64,000 nucleotides of DNA from Orbilia blumenaviensis (GCA_036872755.1 JAVHNS010000002.1:3658001-3722000); one strand, 5' to 3'. Shown: positions 36,232-47,482, counted from the stretch's first letter. The notes: a model not told the origin generated them from the letters alone. Made by a program: numbers and translations.

Positions 36232-38090
36232 ATGGAAGTAGAAGAAAACCGCCTCGAAATGGATCTGGACACTGAATACGATGTTCAAGGCAACGAGCCC
36301 TCTACGCCGACGGATAGCGAGACTACCATCGCGGCTCCAGCCAGCCAGACGAAGTCTATCATCTTGAAATCGGAAGAAGATAAAATCATTGATATTGTAA
36401 CTCAGTTCATGTCCCAGCCCAAGTCTCTGATCAAATCAGAGACAGCCTCACCCGAGTCAAACCCGCCCACCGAGATCGAGTTAATATCGGCCTCGCTGCT
36501 TCCTAAGGACGATGGCGGGAACCTCCTGAGTGATAGAATCGAACTTCAGAAGAGAGAAGGAGGGGAGACAGAAGAGGAGAACAGCGGAGGGGAGAGACCC
36601 CACGACAGAGGGAAAGAAGTGGAAGGGAAAGAAGACGGTGAAGACGGTGAAAGGGACGGTACAAACACCGCCGTTCTCCAGGAGGAATCACATAATGGTG
36701 ACAATTTTCAACAGTCAAAACTCCAGCAGGACAAGGATGATATGGAACTTAATTGCCGTTCCATATTTCCGTTTCCGGCGGATGTGAATCAGAATATCTT
36801 CGAGAGGCTCTCTTCACCTGATATCTATCACTTCGCCCTATCTTCCAAAGCTAGCTACATCACAGCTGTGCCAATCCTCTTCTGTCGCCTCAAGTTACCA
36901 CTATCAGACTACGAAAGTGGTATTGAAAGAATTTTTGGCGTCGATATCAAGAGCTACGTTAGGTAAGCCGTAGTCTACGGAGTTGGGGAAGAGGGAAGAA
37001 ATTGGACGGAGCCAACTAACCCCACGAATCTTCAGAACCGCTGTTGTTGATATTTCCAATCCGGTTTTCTGGACTACGAACTACCCGGGTGACCGTAATA
37101 TTGGGAGAAAACTTCGCACTTTCGAAAATTTAAAGCATCTAGTTGTGGAAAAAAACTCGCCATACGTCAGTGACGCTGTCCTCGGCTCCATATTCCTTTA
37201 TCTGGTTGAGCAGGACTCCCTCGAGGAACTTACGTTGGATTTCACCTTCCAGCCTGGAGTCGTCGGTATTACAGACTTCAGTAGGAGGTTTTACGAGTGC
37301 TGGAGGACCGTTCATCAAGGCGCCTTCCATTCCAGACAGAGAAAGCTTAAAACCCTCAATCTCAGGATTGCGAACCCGGATCTGGTGGATGATGGTCTCA
37401 AAGACACCCCAAAATTCTGGGTCACGATACTTCCAACTGTCCAAAAGCTCAGGCTTGATCTTAGAGATGTCCCATGCCCAGATTCATCAGCAACCTGGAC
37501 AAATTATTTGCATATGAGCTCGTCATCTGGCGTTGTCGATATGGAGGTAATATTTAACGACAGTATTAAACGACCTTACACAGAAATTGGGTTTCATTTC
37601 CCAAATGTTGAGCGACTGAAGGTCACCTTCATAGCCCAAACTGGAAATAGACCATCGGTACGCCACAGAGTTCTACTTTATTCATCTATTTGCCTTGGAC
37701 AGGCTGGCTAACATCCCATAGGCTGAGCTTTCTGGACTCGGGCGTATGAAATTCCTGAGATATATTGACTTGCCATGGGCTTATGACAACCTTGTTCCTC
37801 GAGACCCCATTCCTAACATTGTTGGCACTATGTATAGCAAAGCAAAGGAGAAGGCCAAGGAAGTTGTTCAGGCGAAGTCCCAAAAGGAATCAAAGGATGG
37901 CAAGTTAAAAATGCGAATTCAGAAGCAAACGAAAATTGCCTTAGCTATACAGCGCCTTACATCAATCAAGGAAGTGACTTGGAGATACAAGTCGGAGGAG
38001 AATGGGGAAGACCTTTCAATGACGCTTTCACTTCATTGGGCTGGCACAGAACCCCAGCTTACGGAGGTAGAAGTTGGTGGAAACGAATAG
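36232..38090 (+). CDS. F-box protein 4 (573 aa)
   Basis: Exons 36232-36962, 37036-37657 and 37722-38090, in phase. Residues 1-175 are acidic and disordered (EEENSGGERPHDRGKEVEG). The F-box is at about 178-222 (FPFPADVNQNIFERL, then DIYHFALSSKASY). Leucine-rich strands follow (FENLKHLVVEKN, SLEELTLDFTF, KLKTLNLRIANPDL, TVQKLRLDLRDVP), then a Lys-rich helical stretch near the C-terminus. Intron 1 splits an Arg codon in phase 2 (KSYVR|TA), and intron 2 is phase 0. The F-box and the sequence after it are closest to F-box protein 2. The first ATG follows TTACAG directly, so a 5' UTR intron may end there. Probably an SCF substrate adaptor. Confidence 0.85.
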
Positions 38091-38867
38091 GCTTATTACC
38101 TCGTATTAATATTTATAGCATTGAAAGTGGCGCGCGGCTTTACTGAGACGATCTTATGTTGGGTTTATGATGAGCTTGGTTTGAGACCGAATGCATTAGC
38201 CGGCTTCACTTCATGTTAGACCACAACGGCATTCTACCCTTTAATCACATATTTCGTTTGGGGTACAGTTCTACCCTTCAAATACAGATAAACGATAAAA
38301 GTAAATATAAAAAATGGTTAGAACAATGGTGTAAGAACCAAATTCATGAGCCTATATCATCCGAACTACAATAGGATATACCCTCCAACACCATCGTATT
38401 CGGTGCCTCCAACACTTTAGTTAGTATTTGTAGCATTTTTAGGTTGCACAACTTGTCAAAAGGGCGTGCGCTCGTAACTTTTAACTGCTAGCGACAGAAT
38501 CTGGGAGCCAACCAACCGTTTTGAAAACATCATGAAACGTTGAAGTTACGATGGCAGAGCTAATGTTGCCTCATAGAGGAGGCCCTAGGCATCATTTGAA
38601 AAAAAAAAAAAAAAAAAGGATATCAAAAACCATCTTTTGACATCTTAATGCCCTATTTTACTTATCAATACTTTGCATGCTGTTCCACTGTCACTTAAAG
38701 TCATATCTACTATCAGCATTGCCTCAAAGTTCTTTCTTTAACATCATCCTTCGTTTCTTCTTCCCAAATCTCGAGGGCCTTTTGCTTAATAGGTGATATC
38801 ACATCCATTTCAAGGTACTAAAGTCTCAAAGCCATCTGAGAGCTGCGAAGGCCGCACTTTTTACACG
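38091..38867. other. Intergenic
   Basis: 3' flank of F-box gene 4 and promoter of the next secreted-protein gene; a run of A at about 38600-38617. No gene seen. Confidence 0.5.
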
Positions 38868-40145
38868 ATGCGGTCCCAGCATCCCTGGTTCCTAGTCCTC
38901 CTGTACGCAGCCAATCAAGGTTATGCCTTACCTGATGATAAGAATTATGGAAAAGACTCGCCCATGACGAAATACATTTATAAGGACCCGAATTCTCCAG
39001 ACTTAGAAGAAGTTACCTATTCCTGGGAAGGAGTTATCAAGAGCATGTTTTCCGATGAAAAGGACACATGCCTTACAGTTGACATTTTCACCATAATGGG
39101 GAACGATTGGGAGGAAAAGAAGGGACAATTTGAAGTGTTCCCGGATTCTGGGACCAAAGTTGGCATATATAAATGCCCTGGAAGTCTTGGGGACGCCAAA
39201 GCCTACCAGAAGTGGCTTATAAAGGGCAAGGTTTTAGATGGTAGAGATCCAGAACCTGTATTCGAAGGGTATATTAGATCCAACCAAGTGACGGATGATG
39301 GAGAGCGACTCTGTCTGACTGCCCGCCATGACCCCGGGATGACTCCTCTAGCATCCTGGCGCCATGCAGAACGTCAGGAGATTCCGTGGCATAACCAGGC
39401 CAAGTACTACGACTGGCGGTGGAGGCAGGATGATGAAGGAATCAATCCAATGCACTGGGTTTACCATGACTACTGGTCGAGCTGGGGGGTGGTATACCTC
39501 GATTACTGCCGAGAGAACGACCCTTCACAGACCTGGTGGATTGGTTTGACCGCCAACCAAGATGGTGACAGAATATTCCCCGATGATCCACGCAGATGGA
39601 ACTGGTAAGTGCTATAAATTCCAATACCCATTCCTTCCTAGGGGTTTTTATAAAGTAAAAAATAAAAAAAATAAAAAAAGATTTTTATCTTGGTCTCCTT
39701 CGTCGTTTTTCGTGGAAGGATGGTTTAGACTAATACTTCAACTTCTTTTAGGATCCGACCTAAGGAGATGCCACGCTTTAATTGTCAAGAGCCCATCAGG
39801 GATGCAGATAGTGGCACTCCTGATGCTTGGTGCAAGAAAGGTGAAAATAATTGTAAACCAAATTATAGTTGGCACCCAGGCTTGATGCGTCCGTATATGA
39901 CCGAGGCCAAAGCCGGATCTGAGAGGCTAGTCCAATGGGTCATGCTCGGATGCTCCCCTTCGAATTGGATGTTCCAACAAAACTTTGCCCTCTTGACTGC
40001 AGAGGGTCAGATCAGGGACAAGATGGTCGGTACAACGAAAGATGATCCCCGAATTGCTCCTCTGTATATCGATCCGGATTTAGCCCGGGTTAAGCCAGAC
40101 GGTGATAAGTTCGAAATCGGGAAGGAAAATTATCTTCCCCTTTAA
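38868..40145 (+). CDS. Predicted secreted protein with trefoil-lectin-like pattern (376 aa)
   Basis: Exons 38868-39604 and 39752-40145; the junction restores a Trp codon. Start at the first ATG (MRSQHPWFLV). Residues 1-20 are a signal peptide ending GYA. The mature part shows a repeating pattern seen in ricin-B type beta-trefoils: C68-L-T, then C103, then Q-K-W at 114-116; and again C149-L-T, then YLDYC, then SQTWW. The C-terminal part has more paired cysteines (FNCQEP, AWCKKGENNCKP) and ends without a membrane anchor. A carbohydrate-binding or other extracellular role is an inference from this pattern; overall sequence identity to a known lectin could not be judged. It might instead be an orphan cysteine-containing secreted protein. 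Confidence 0.72.
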
Positions 40146-41166
40146 AGTTTTCTTGCCTCTTTACTTCTTCGCTCTTCCTATTGTCAATTCAAGTTTCTTG
40201 CCATTCTTTTTTTTTTTTTTTTTTTTTTCTTTTTTCGGGGAGTAGACATACACGTAATTTTGATCTCACCCCTGGTGGGCCGACGGTGTGTGTATATATT
40301 CATGTACTTATTCATTGCAACAAATTGCTTCTCTACTTCTTGAAACTGATTCATCGAATGGGTTCTTCACGCATACTGTATATCTCTACTTATCGCAATA
40401 AACCTGTTGTATATTGTCCCTCGCGCCAATAGCAAATGTGAGCAAATGGTCTTTGTATACTGAAGCTCTTATAATTTCCGTTTTCATTAATTGATTATCA
40501 TGTAGAAAAAAAACTCTTTATTGTGTCTTATTCAAAGGCCTCGGGCTCATATATTGTTTTGATATATTCCATTGCTTCATTTAAAAAAATGCACAGAGAG
40601 ACATCAAGATTTAACACGATAGTATACCATACAAGAGGGGCCAGAACATACTGAACTTTTAAGCGAGATTTTTGCACGACCGAAATCTGACAAGTATGTT
40701 AAATTTCTGGCATAATTGTGCTAATTTAACACACTTATGTCAGATTTCCGTTGTGCCAAGATCTCACTTAAGTTCAGTGTTTTCTGACCTCTTTTGTCCG
40801 CCATGCGATAGAGATGGCTTTTACACAATGAATTTAATATATTGACTGAGTAGGTAACTTGAGGTGTTTCTGTGTAACACAAGAATGTAGAATTATCTTT
40901 ATCTCTGCTTTAGAGTCTTAATTTATGGCGAGGTGCACAGTGTCTTAGGTCCGCGGGTTCGGCATCCTAGAAATATTTAGATCGGGAAGAAAGTATACAC
41001 TCATATGATCATAACGTTGTATCTTGGTTGCTGATGATACCCGTCGGCCGGTTCGACAAGTGGGCACGAGAAAGTTTGTAGATAAAGTTAATCAAAGAAA
41101 TTGAGCGCTGTTAATTGAACGAGTATTCCCAGCTGTAAATGCGACTTGGGCTGTTAAAAACAGTTT
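40146..41166. other. Convergent intergenic region with hairpin element
   Basis: 3' flanks of two convergent genes. Contains a T run at about 40206-40228 and the 167-bp inverted repeat at 40631-40797 listed separately. No gene. Confidence 0.55.
40631..40797. repeat. Hairpin (foldback/MITE-like) inverted repeat, 167 bp
   Basis: A left arm of about 75 bases (40631-40705) and a right arm of about 75 bases (40723-40797) are imperfect reverse complements separated by 17 bases. Both arms contain, read in the same orientation, ACTGAACTT, then AAG[CT]GAGAT, then GAAATCTGACA and GTTAAATT. The ends read ACAAGAGG and, reversed, ACAAAAGAGG. I see no clear target-site duplication. It looks like a small non-autonomous foldback element; its transcript would form a long hairpin. 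Confidence 0.75.
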
Positions 41167-43027
41167 CTAGATAGCGCCGGCGAACCTATGAACTGCCGGC
41201 ATTCCCTTGTACACCTTCCTGCTAAAGTCTTTTGGGAAGGGCTTTCGACTTGGTGGTGGCGGTAGTGTATAGTTCGCCCATGAGTCTAAAGGTACGTATA
41301 CAACAACGTCGTTAAAAAAAAGTAAGTTATAAGTGTTTCTCTTATCACACCAGACAGGAACCTAAGGGAGAGACTTACCGCTTATACTACTCAAATCACC
41401 ATCCAATACCGGAGAAAGCTCGGGCTTGCTCGTAAACTGTGCCCCAGGCTTCGCCCCTTGATGACGTGAAACATCGAGGTTACCATCAACCAAAACTGTT
41501 TGGGTTGCCTTCTGCATATTCTCGTCGAGATCTTTGAATACTGTCTTCAGGATGTCTGGAAGCTTCACCCCATTTATATCTTGCTTTTCATCTGAAATCG
41601 GGGCAATTTCCAATCCGAAGATGAGGATTTGAGCTGTATATACAAGTCGATTTATAGACGGTCAGAGTTTGGCTGGTAGATATACAAAAACTAGTGCTTT
41701 TGGTAGAGGGTTTATGAATTTGACTTACCAGCTGCGAGAGCTGCGACTGCATAGTTTTCAGCCGTTCGAGTCACCTGATCTGGGTCCTTGAACGCAAGTT
41801 GGGCGCTCGTAGCCGGTTTGTAATGGCCCGCCGCATCACCAATGGATAAAGGCCCGGAAACGAATGGGAGATGAAACCTATATAATTAATCGCAATTCAC
41901 GTAGTTAGCACGCATATACATTTATAGTTATAACCACCTCCTGTAACACTATTTCAACCCATATAAGAGTTATGATATATGACCTAAGATCTCGGCATAT
42001 CGGATTCTTACTGCAGATGTAAAAACATAGTTCCGAGATTTGGATATAGTGCCCAAACATTCTTCTTAACCTCTTCGATACCCTCTAGTCCAGGTGAATT
42101 TTCCTTGAGAGCCCGGGCCTTCTCTTGAACGGTCTTCTCATTGAAATAGCTCGGGCATAAAACGATTGTGTATCGAGGCTATAACGCAGAACGGCTCGCA
42201 TGTCAGCACCTTTTCTCAAGATATATATTTAATCCAGGCAGATATACCGGAGTTTTTAGGCCCTGCCTTATGTAAGAATAGCCCCCAGCAATTTTTCCTT
42301 CTTCAGATTCACAGCAATTATTATTCTCGCATTGCTTCAGGGTTTCTGGTGGCGTTCTTGTCTCGTCGCAGTATATCTCGAGCTTTTCAGTAAAGTTTAC
42401 CCCGCCAGAATGCAACATTTCGATCTGCGCGAAGTTGTCTAGTGTATGCATCATTTGAGTAAGTACATCCTAAATTGATAAATTTATTGTATGCATAGTC
42501 TAGCCAAGGAAACACTTACCACTTATTGTCTGGGTATGGTTATTCGTCTTCCATGCATGTCCCAGGTAATCACCCACCGCCCTCTCATACTTCAATTCTT
42601 CAAGGCCGAGTCTAAACACGCTGGCAAGATACCCGGACTCAATCCATCCCTTCTGAGCTCTGGTTCTCTGAAGCCGAGAGCACCTTCTTGACATCTGGAC
42701 TCCCCGCCAAACATCCTGTTTGGCAAATTCTTCGTATGTACCCGGGTCGAAACTATCAGCTCGCTTTTGCAAGCCCCCATCGAAGAGGTATTCAGGGACT
42801 TTAGTAACGGGGTTTCTAATGGGATCAGGGGTTCCTATTTGGGAGTGGAACGTATATAGTATCGAAGCCTAGAAGATTATTGTTATAATCAGTCTCTTAA
42901 ATACAATTTAATCTATAAAATCCTTCTCTCTATCGATAGGTACGGCTAGTCAATGTTGTAGATATCATACTGGTGCTAAGATAAACGCGCCTGTAGTGAC
43001 CACAGTCTTTGTTGATAAAAACGGCAT
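41167..43027 (-). CDS. Secreted M35-like metallopeptidase homologue lacking catalytic Glu
   Basis: Seven exons in transcript order: 42971-43027, 42520-42868, 42248-42438, 42012-42178, 41729-41877, 41379-41633 and 41167-41285. They join to 428 aa with every phase matching. Exon 1 codes a signal peptide (MPFLSTKTVVTTGAFILAP). The core resembles fungal deuterolysin-like (M35/aspzincin) proteases: IVLCPSYF, then GTMFLHLQFHLP, then IGDAAGHYKPAT, then AENYAVAALAA. The position of the zinc motif HExxH reads H253-L-Q-F-H257, so both His ligands remain but the general-base Glu is Leu. D269 fits the third ligand. A Pro-rich basic C-terminal tail follows. Catalysis by the usual mechanism seems impossible, so a binding, inhibitor or decoy role may be considered. 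Family assignment is inferred from motif order, not from a search. Confidence 0.7.
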
Positions 43028-44377
43028 TACGGCCGATATGTAGATCCTATACTTATATACTCGAGTCGATATATTCAATCAGCATTGATATAGATTCCGC
43101 TTAATATGATTTTTCTCTCAGAGTCGTCTACGCATTAGCGTCTTTGCAGCATATTCAAGGGCACAAATAAACTACAATTCACACCGCGTACCACGCTGCA
43201 TCCTTTTACTTAATATTAGGCAGATACAATGAATCCCTTGCCATCTACATGTACACTTGCACAGCTGCCGATAGAACGCCTCGTGCCCTATGTTGGCAAT
43301 ACATAGATTCAACCAAAAACGTTTAACCTACAAGCAAGGAATCTCCGCCAATATCCGTTTTTTAGCTTGGCCTTAGAAACAGGGGAAGCCAGACACGTAG
43401 TGTCTCATGAGCTTGTAGCAATTTACTCGTTGATTACTCAGTATTTAGAGGCCCAGGTAATAATACATTCTAAATCTCCTCCTCGATTACTTGTCAGTAC
43501 ATACATGCACAGGTTCGCGTTGGAAAATTCGAAAACTGGTCAGGAAAGGACTTTGGTCATGGATCTTTACGCGGCTGTGCCTGGGGAAAAAGAAGGCCTT
43601 CAGACATATTAATATTTGCCGCAAGTTGAGTTACCAACAAGTGCTAGCACTTAGGTATGCACCGTTTCCAATTCATGAAATTCATTTGTTCTTTAGTATG
43701 CGTTCGATTCATTAAGGCCTGCCAGTTCGCACGTTCCAAAGTTCCACTGGGGTTGTCAATCAGTGCCGCCAACATATTTACGTAGGTCTAGATACCTTGC
43801 TCAAGCTCCTGACCTTATTTTTTTTATTTTTTTATTTTTTCAAAAAAAAAAAAAAAAAAAAGGCCTTGTTACCTCTCTATATCAAATTGCCTGCAACCTT
43901 AGGTTTAGGCCAGTAGACGGCGGCTTAGAAATTGTGGCAGCGCTCCGTACCTAGATCTATCGACTACATGCCAAAATCGGAGTGAGATCTCGATCGAAGG
44001 CAAACAATTATGGAACCAAGTGCCTATTTTACAACTATAACTTCGAGGTCTAGCCCGTCTTCTAGAAGTATCTAGGTATTTAAGAAGACTAACGGGGGCC
44101 CCCAGGCGCATGAAATTCTAAATAAATAAATAAAAAATAAAAATATTAATTAATAAAAATGTATACAATGTGCTGTGTTGCATAGATTTATTTATACTTA
44201 GGAGTGATAGCTAGAATCGAATTTAAACTCCAAGTTGTGCACCACGAGATCTAGTTGCAAACTTTTACAAAGCCGCGTGCCACACCGGTGCCTACATGCC
44301 ACCAATCAGGCATATATACATGTTACAAGTCCAAATTATCAGAATGCACAGCTCTAGAGGAGCTCGTGAACTCTCCA
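43028..44377. other. Intergenic, 1.3 kb
   Basis: No supported gene. A T/A homopolymer block lies at about 43817-43861. The frame at 43367-43612 has no ATG start and no recognisable features. Confidence 0.45.
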
Positions 44378-45955
44378 TTACTCTAGCTCATCTAATTCGT
44401 TCACATAATCTTCCTCGGCCAGAATATCTAGCCCAGCAACCTCTTCTGGATCAGGATTGCTCCCGCCGGATATCGCGGAATTCATGCCTCCCGATCTCAT
44501 CCGGAAAAGATCCAATGCTTCAAAATCGGGGTCTATGAAAGAATTAGCGTTGCTAGGAGCCCATAACTGTGACATATCCGCAAGTGGTGGTAACTTTTCC
44601 TCCTCTACAGTCTTTTCCTCCTCTGAAGATGTCAAAGGAATCAACGGAGGCAAGACATCGCTATTATCACTTTTTTCCTCCCCTAACGTTACGTAAGGCC
44701 CTGCAACCCTCTCCCTCGGGAGTGGGTCGCTCAGGGGATTGTAGAGTGACTCTCTTGCTGGAACTGTGGGCTTTGTACGGCCAGGGTCCACCTCCTCTAT
44801 TTCGGAATCAGAGTCTGCCTCTGGGATCAAGCCTTCAGTAAGATACTCTGTTCCAGTCATTTTAACCTTTGGCTCCAGTCGATTGGGGCCACCGTATCCA
44901 TGATTTTCTATTATTGGCCACTTCCGCTTCATCGTCTCGAGTGATTCCACGGCCTCATAGGGCAGATATAATCCAAAATTCTCCCCGGGTTCAACGACAT
45001 TTTTAATGTATTCCGGTGGTCCGCCTCTCCGCCCACTCACATACGCATCACCAACATGAACACGAGTAGGGGTAAGTTTCTCGCCGGAATCACTGCTGTA
45101 TGACGTCTGATTTGAGCCGTTACTAGTTGTTCGTACATTCCCAGTAACCGCTCGGGGCTGTGTAACCGCTTCCCCAATAGCAGTGGCCCACCAGTCACTA
45201 TTTATATCAAGTTCTTCCCATGACTGTGCTTCCAGGATGCCGGTATCCGGGTTTAGTTTATCCATTACCACTGACTGTTCTCCTTCAGCTTCCCAGAATC
45301 TAATGACAGCTTCCGGAGCGTGAGTATTTCCTCTGGACTTGCAATCTCGTTTAGCATATAATGCTATCGCTAGTGGCGGTGGCCCCGCGGGCCCCACGGT
45401 CGGTAGAGCGTCAGGATCGAGCCGTGAAAAGACCGTTATTTTTGTAATCTCAGCCTTGGGGAGATCCGAGGCAATACCCTCTCTCAAATAGGGGAATTTC
45501 TCGGACATCGATGGTTTCTGCCACTGTTGCTCAGGGTTAAAAAGCGAATACGGTGGGAAATATTCCTGTCCATGCCCTGCTATGAGGTTATTAGGCTTGA
45601 AAAGATCTTTCCTTGTCACAGCTGGAGTAGCCGTAGTGAATAAGGGAGGAATGATATTCAAGCATCGTTCCCGGCCCACTCTACCGGCGATATTGATTTC
45701 GATCTTTTCGGGAATCCTGTTGACTTGGATTTCGTCCCAGTCAATATCAGGGACAATGTTGCTGAGGTCAACAGTTGGATCCTCAGCCTGGGCTTGGGAT
45801 TTGAGGGCAACGATGTGATCAATCAATTGCCGGTTAACAACCGTCTTACGGTCGGGTGCAAATATTGGCTCATACCCGAGGAGGTCAAATGTGATAATGT
45901 AGGCATTCGTAGCAGCGATGCCCGCTAGGAGAAGTACAGCTTTTATATTAGCCAT
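44378..45955 (-). CDS. Predicted secreted protein A, AYIIT family (525 aa)
   Basis: Intronless; start at the ATG of MANIKAVLLL. Residues 1-18 are a signal peptide (VLLLAGIAATNA), and the mature protein begins YIITF. The middle has the block PPPLAIALYAKRDCKS followed by EAVIRFW and, later, QSWEELDINSDWWATAIGE. These align in the same order with the next gene upstream, so the two are paralogues. The C-terminal 200 residues are acidic, Pro/Ser/Glu-rich and disordered (ADSDSEIEEVDPGR, LTSSEEEKTVEEEKLPPL) and look poorly conserved. I recognise no domain. It could be an extracellular effector-type protein, but that rests only on the signal peptide and lineage-restricted look. Confidence 0.78.
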   Translation of the reverse strand: MANIKAVLLLAGIAATNAYIITFDLLGYEPIFAPDRKTVVNRQLIDHIVALKSQAQAEDPTVDLSNIVPDIDWDEIQVNRIPEKIEINIAGRVGRERCLNIIPPLFTTATPAVTRKDLFKPNNLIAGHGQEYFPPYSLFNPEQQWQKPSMSEKFPYLREGIASDLPKAEITKITVFSRLDPDALPTVGPAGPPPLAIALYAKRDCKSRGNTHAPEAVIRFWEAEGEQSVVMDKLNPDTGILEAQSWEELDINSDWWATAIGEAVTQPRAVTGNVRTTSNGSNQTSYSSDSGEKLTPTRVHVGDAYVSGRRGGPPEYIKNVVEPGENFGLYLPYEAVESLETMKRKWPIIENHGYGGPNRLEPKVKMTGTEYLTEGLIPEADSDSEIEEVDPGRTKPTVPARESLYNPLSDPLPRERVAGPYVTLGEEKSDNSDVLPPLIPLTSSEEEKTVEEEKLPPLADMSQLWAPSNANSFIDPDFEALDLFRMRSGGMNSAISGGSNPDPEEVAGLDILAEEDYVNELDELE

Positions 45956-46624
45956 AACTTCCACTCTTTTGTAAGGTAGGTAGGATCTCTAGATCCAGCG
46001 TGAATAGCAATATATGAAAAAAATAGATTTATTATTTATTTATTTATTTCATATAAGCTCTACAATTAGATCATTGTACCGGTTTACGCTATATCATTGT
46101 GAAAACTTGGAGAGATTATATATATATATATATATCAACCGCTAGCCATCAAGGTTTAACAGCATGCTCGCATCAACCTGAGTGCGTCCAATCGCATAAC
46201 CATCCCTCGTGGGCGAAGCGCTTTCCACACTTCTGTATCCGTGGAAATTTGAGTCTATTCGCGTAGTATAGCATGCATTGTTATATTTTCTAAACGTTGC
46301 CGAAATACTTTGAAAATTCTCTAAAAGCCGCACTTGCATGGTAATTAGGTAATTCTCCGGAGCAGCAAACGTGACGATGAGACATCACACTCCCAGCTAA
46401 CCCGCCAAAGGTAAAACACGAACACTATCCCCCTGTAAATATAAATTTCAAGTCCAATCAAAATGACACCTGGTGTATATTATATCCTCTAGATAACCCG
46501 CAGTTAGAAACACCAGGCGTAAAGACTATATTCCTTCAATAGAAGATTTTGATTATATATTAGTATATATACATATACGATGCCTCGGCAGTCAACCGCG
46601 TCTCTCAAGAATAAATACCCGACT
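45956..46624. other. Intergenic between tandem paralogues
   Basis: AT-rich spacer with a TTTA repeat (46028-46049) and a TA dinucleotide run (about 46115-46134). A 65-codon minus-strand frame at 46142-46339 starts with ATG but has no supporting features. Confidence 0.5.
46028..46049. repeat. TTTA tetranucleotide repeat
   Basis: Five tandem ATTT/TTTA units directly upstream of the gene ending its start codon at 45955. Confidence 0.85.
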
Positions 46625-47482
46625 CTATGTAATATTATTACTATTTATATCACTCCCAAAATATACGTCAGATCCAGAGGCCTCCAGAAAACTCGCCGTA
46701 TTTTCAGTCCCTGAGTGTCCTGAGTATGAATTCTGAGAATCCAGAAAGTTACGACTAGGTCCAGTCTCATAACTAAACCCGAGTCCAGAATTGGAATAAT
46801 CACGGCTTAGGTCCCGTGGGCTACCGATAGCTTCCATCCGTTGCACAGCAGGCAATATCACTGGCACTGTTTCCAAGTCATCTGACCCCACGGGCTCCTT
46901 TAGCAGACCTGGGTACAATTCTCCGGTTACCTCCTCTCCAAATACCGTTAACACTTCGTATACATCCCCATACCTGAGATCTTGGCCAATTCGCTCCCAA
47001 AGCCATGACCCTTCTTCAAGTTCCTCGAAAGAACGAGCGCCAACCTCAGAGATACCAAGTTTGAAATGTTCACGGTCCGCATACCATATTGATGGCCAGA
47101 ATGACTTGAGCGTTTGAGTGCCGGTTTCGTTCCAAAGCTTAATGACAACAATTGGGAGACCATACTCTGACTTACAACCAGGGTACTGCCATAGTGCGAT
47201 AGCTCGAGGGGGGTATCCAGCGTATACCGGCTTTTCGAGCTTCCTAAGATCAAGTGTCGAGCTAAGACTGAATCCGGTTGGTGTCCACTTCTGTTCTTTG
47301 CCATCGGGGCTCGGGATATGATAACAAGTCTTGGGACTTGCGGGAATAAACATTTTCCCTCCGGTCTTCTCCTTCTCGCCTTTCAGGTTTATCCATGTAA
47401 AAAACCATGTGATAATATATGCATCAGTCAGGCATAGAAGGCAAAATGCCACTATGGTCAGATACCCGGTCGCCAGATGCAT
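46625..47482 (-). CDS. Predicted secreted protein B, AYIIT family (285 aa)
   Basis: Intronless, ATG at 47480-47482. Signal peptide residues 1-20 (YLTIVAFCLLCLTD), with the mature protein beginning AYIITW. Conserved blocks shared with the neighbouring 525-aa protein are PPRAIALWQYPGCKS, PIVVIKLWNETG and RSFEELEEGSWLWERIGQD. The C-terminus is Ser/Asn/Gly-rich and disordered. It is about half the length of its paralogue, mostly because it lacks the long acidic tail and part of the N-terminal insert. The two genes are in tandem on the same strand, 670 bases apart, which suggests local duplication followed by strong divergence. Function unknown. Confidence 0.77.
   Translation of the reverse strand: MHLATGYLTIVAFCLLCLTDAYIITWFFTWINLKGEKEKTGGKMFIPASPKTCYHIPSPDGKEQKWTPTGFSLSSTLDLRKLEKPVYAGYPPRAIALWQYPGCKSEYGLPIVVIKLWNETGTQTLKSFWPSIWYADREHFKLGISEVGARSFEELEEGSWLWERIGQDLRYGDVYEVLTVFGEEVTGELYPGLLKEPVGSDDLETVPVILPAVQRMEAIGSPRDLSRDYSNSGLGFSYETGPSRNFLDSQNSYSGHSGTENTASFLEASGSDVYFGSDINSNNIT

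Noticed and set aside
42203..42772. Two separate small minus-strand genes
   Set aside because: Both frames become exons of the seven-exon metallopeptidase-like gene with matching phases.
43053..43059. TATATAA on the minus strand before the metallopeptidase-like gene as TATA box
   Set aside because: Only about 26 bases before the ATG, too close to leave a normal 5' UTR.
46142..46339. 65-codon ATG frame between the two secreted paralogues
   Set aside because: No signal peptide, no similarity to the neighbours, AT-rich surroundings.
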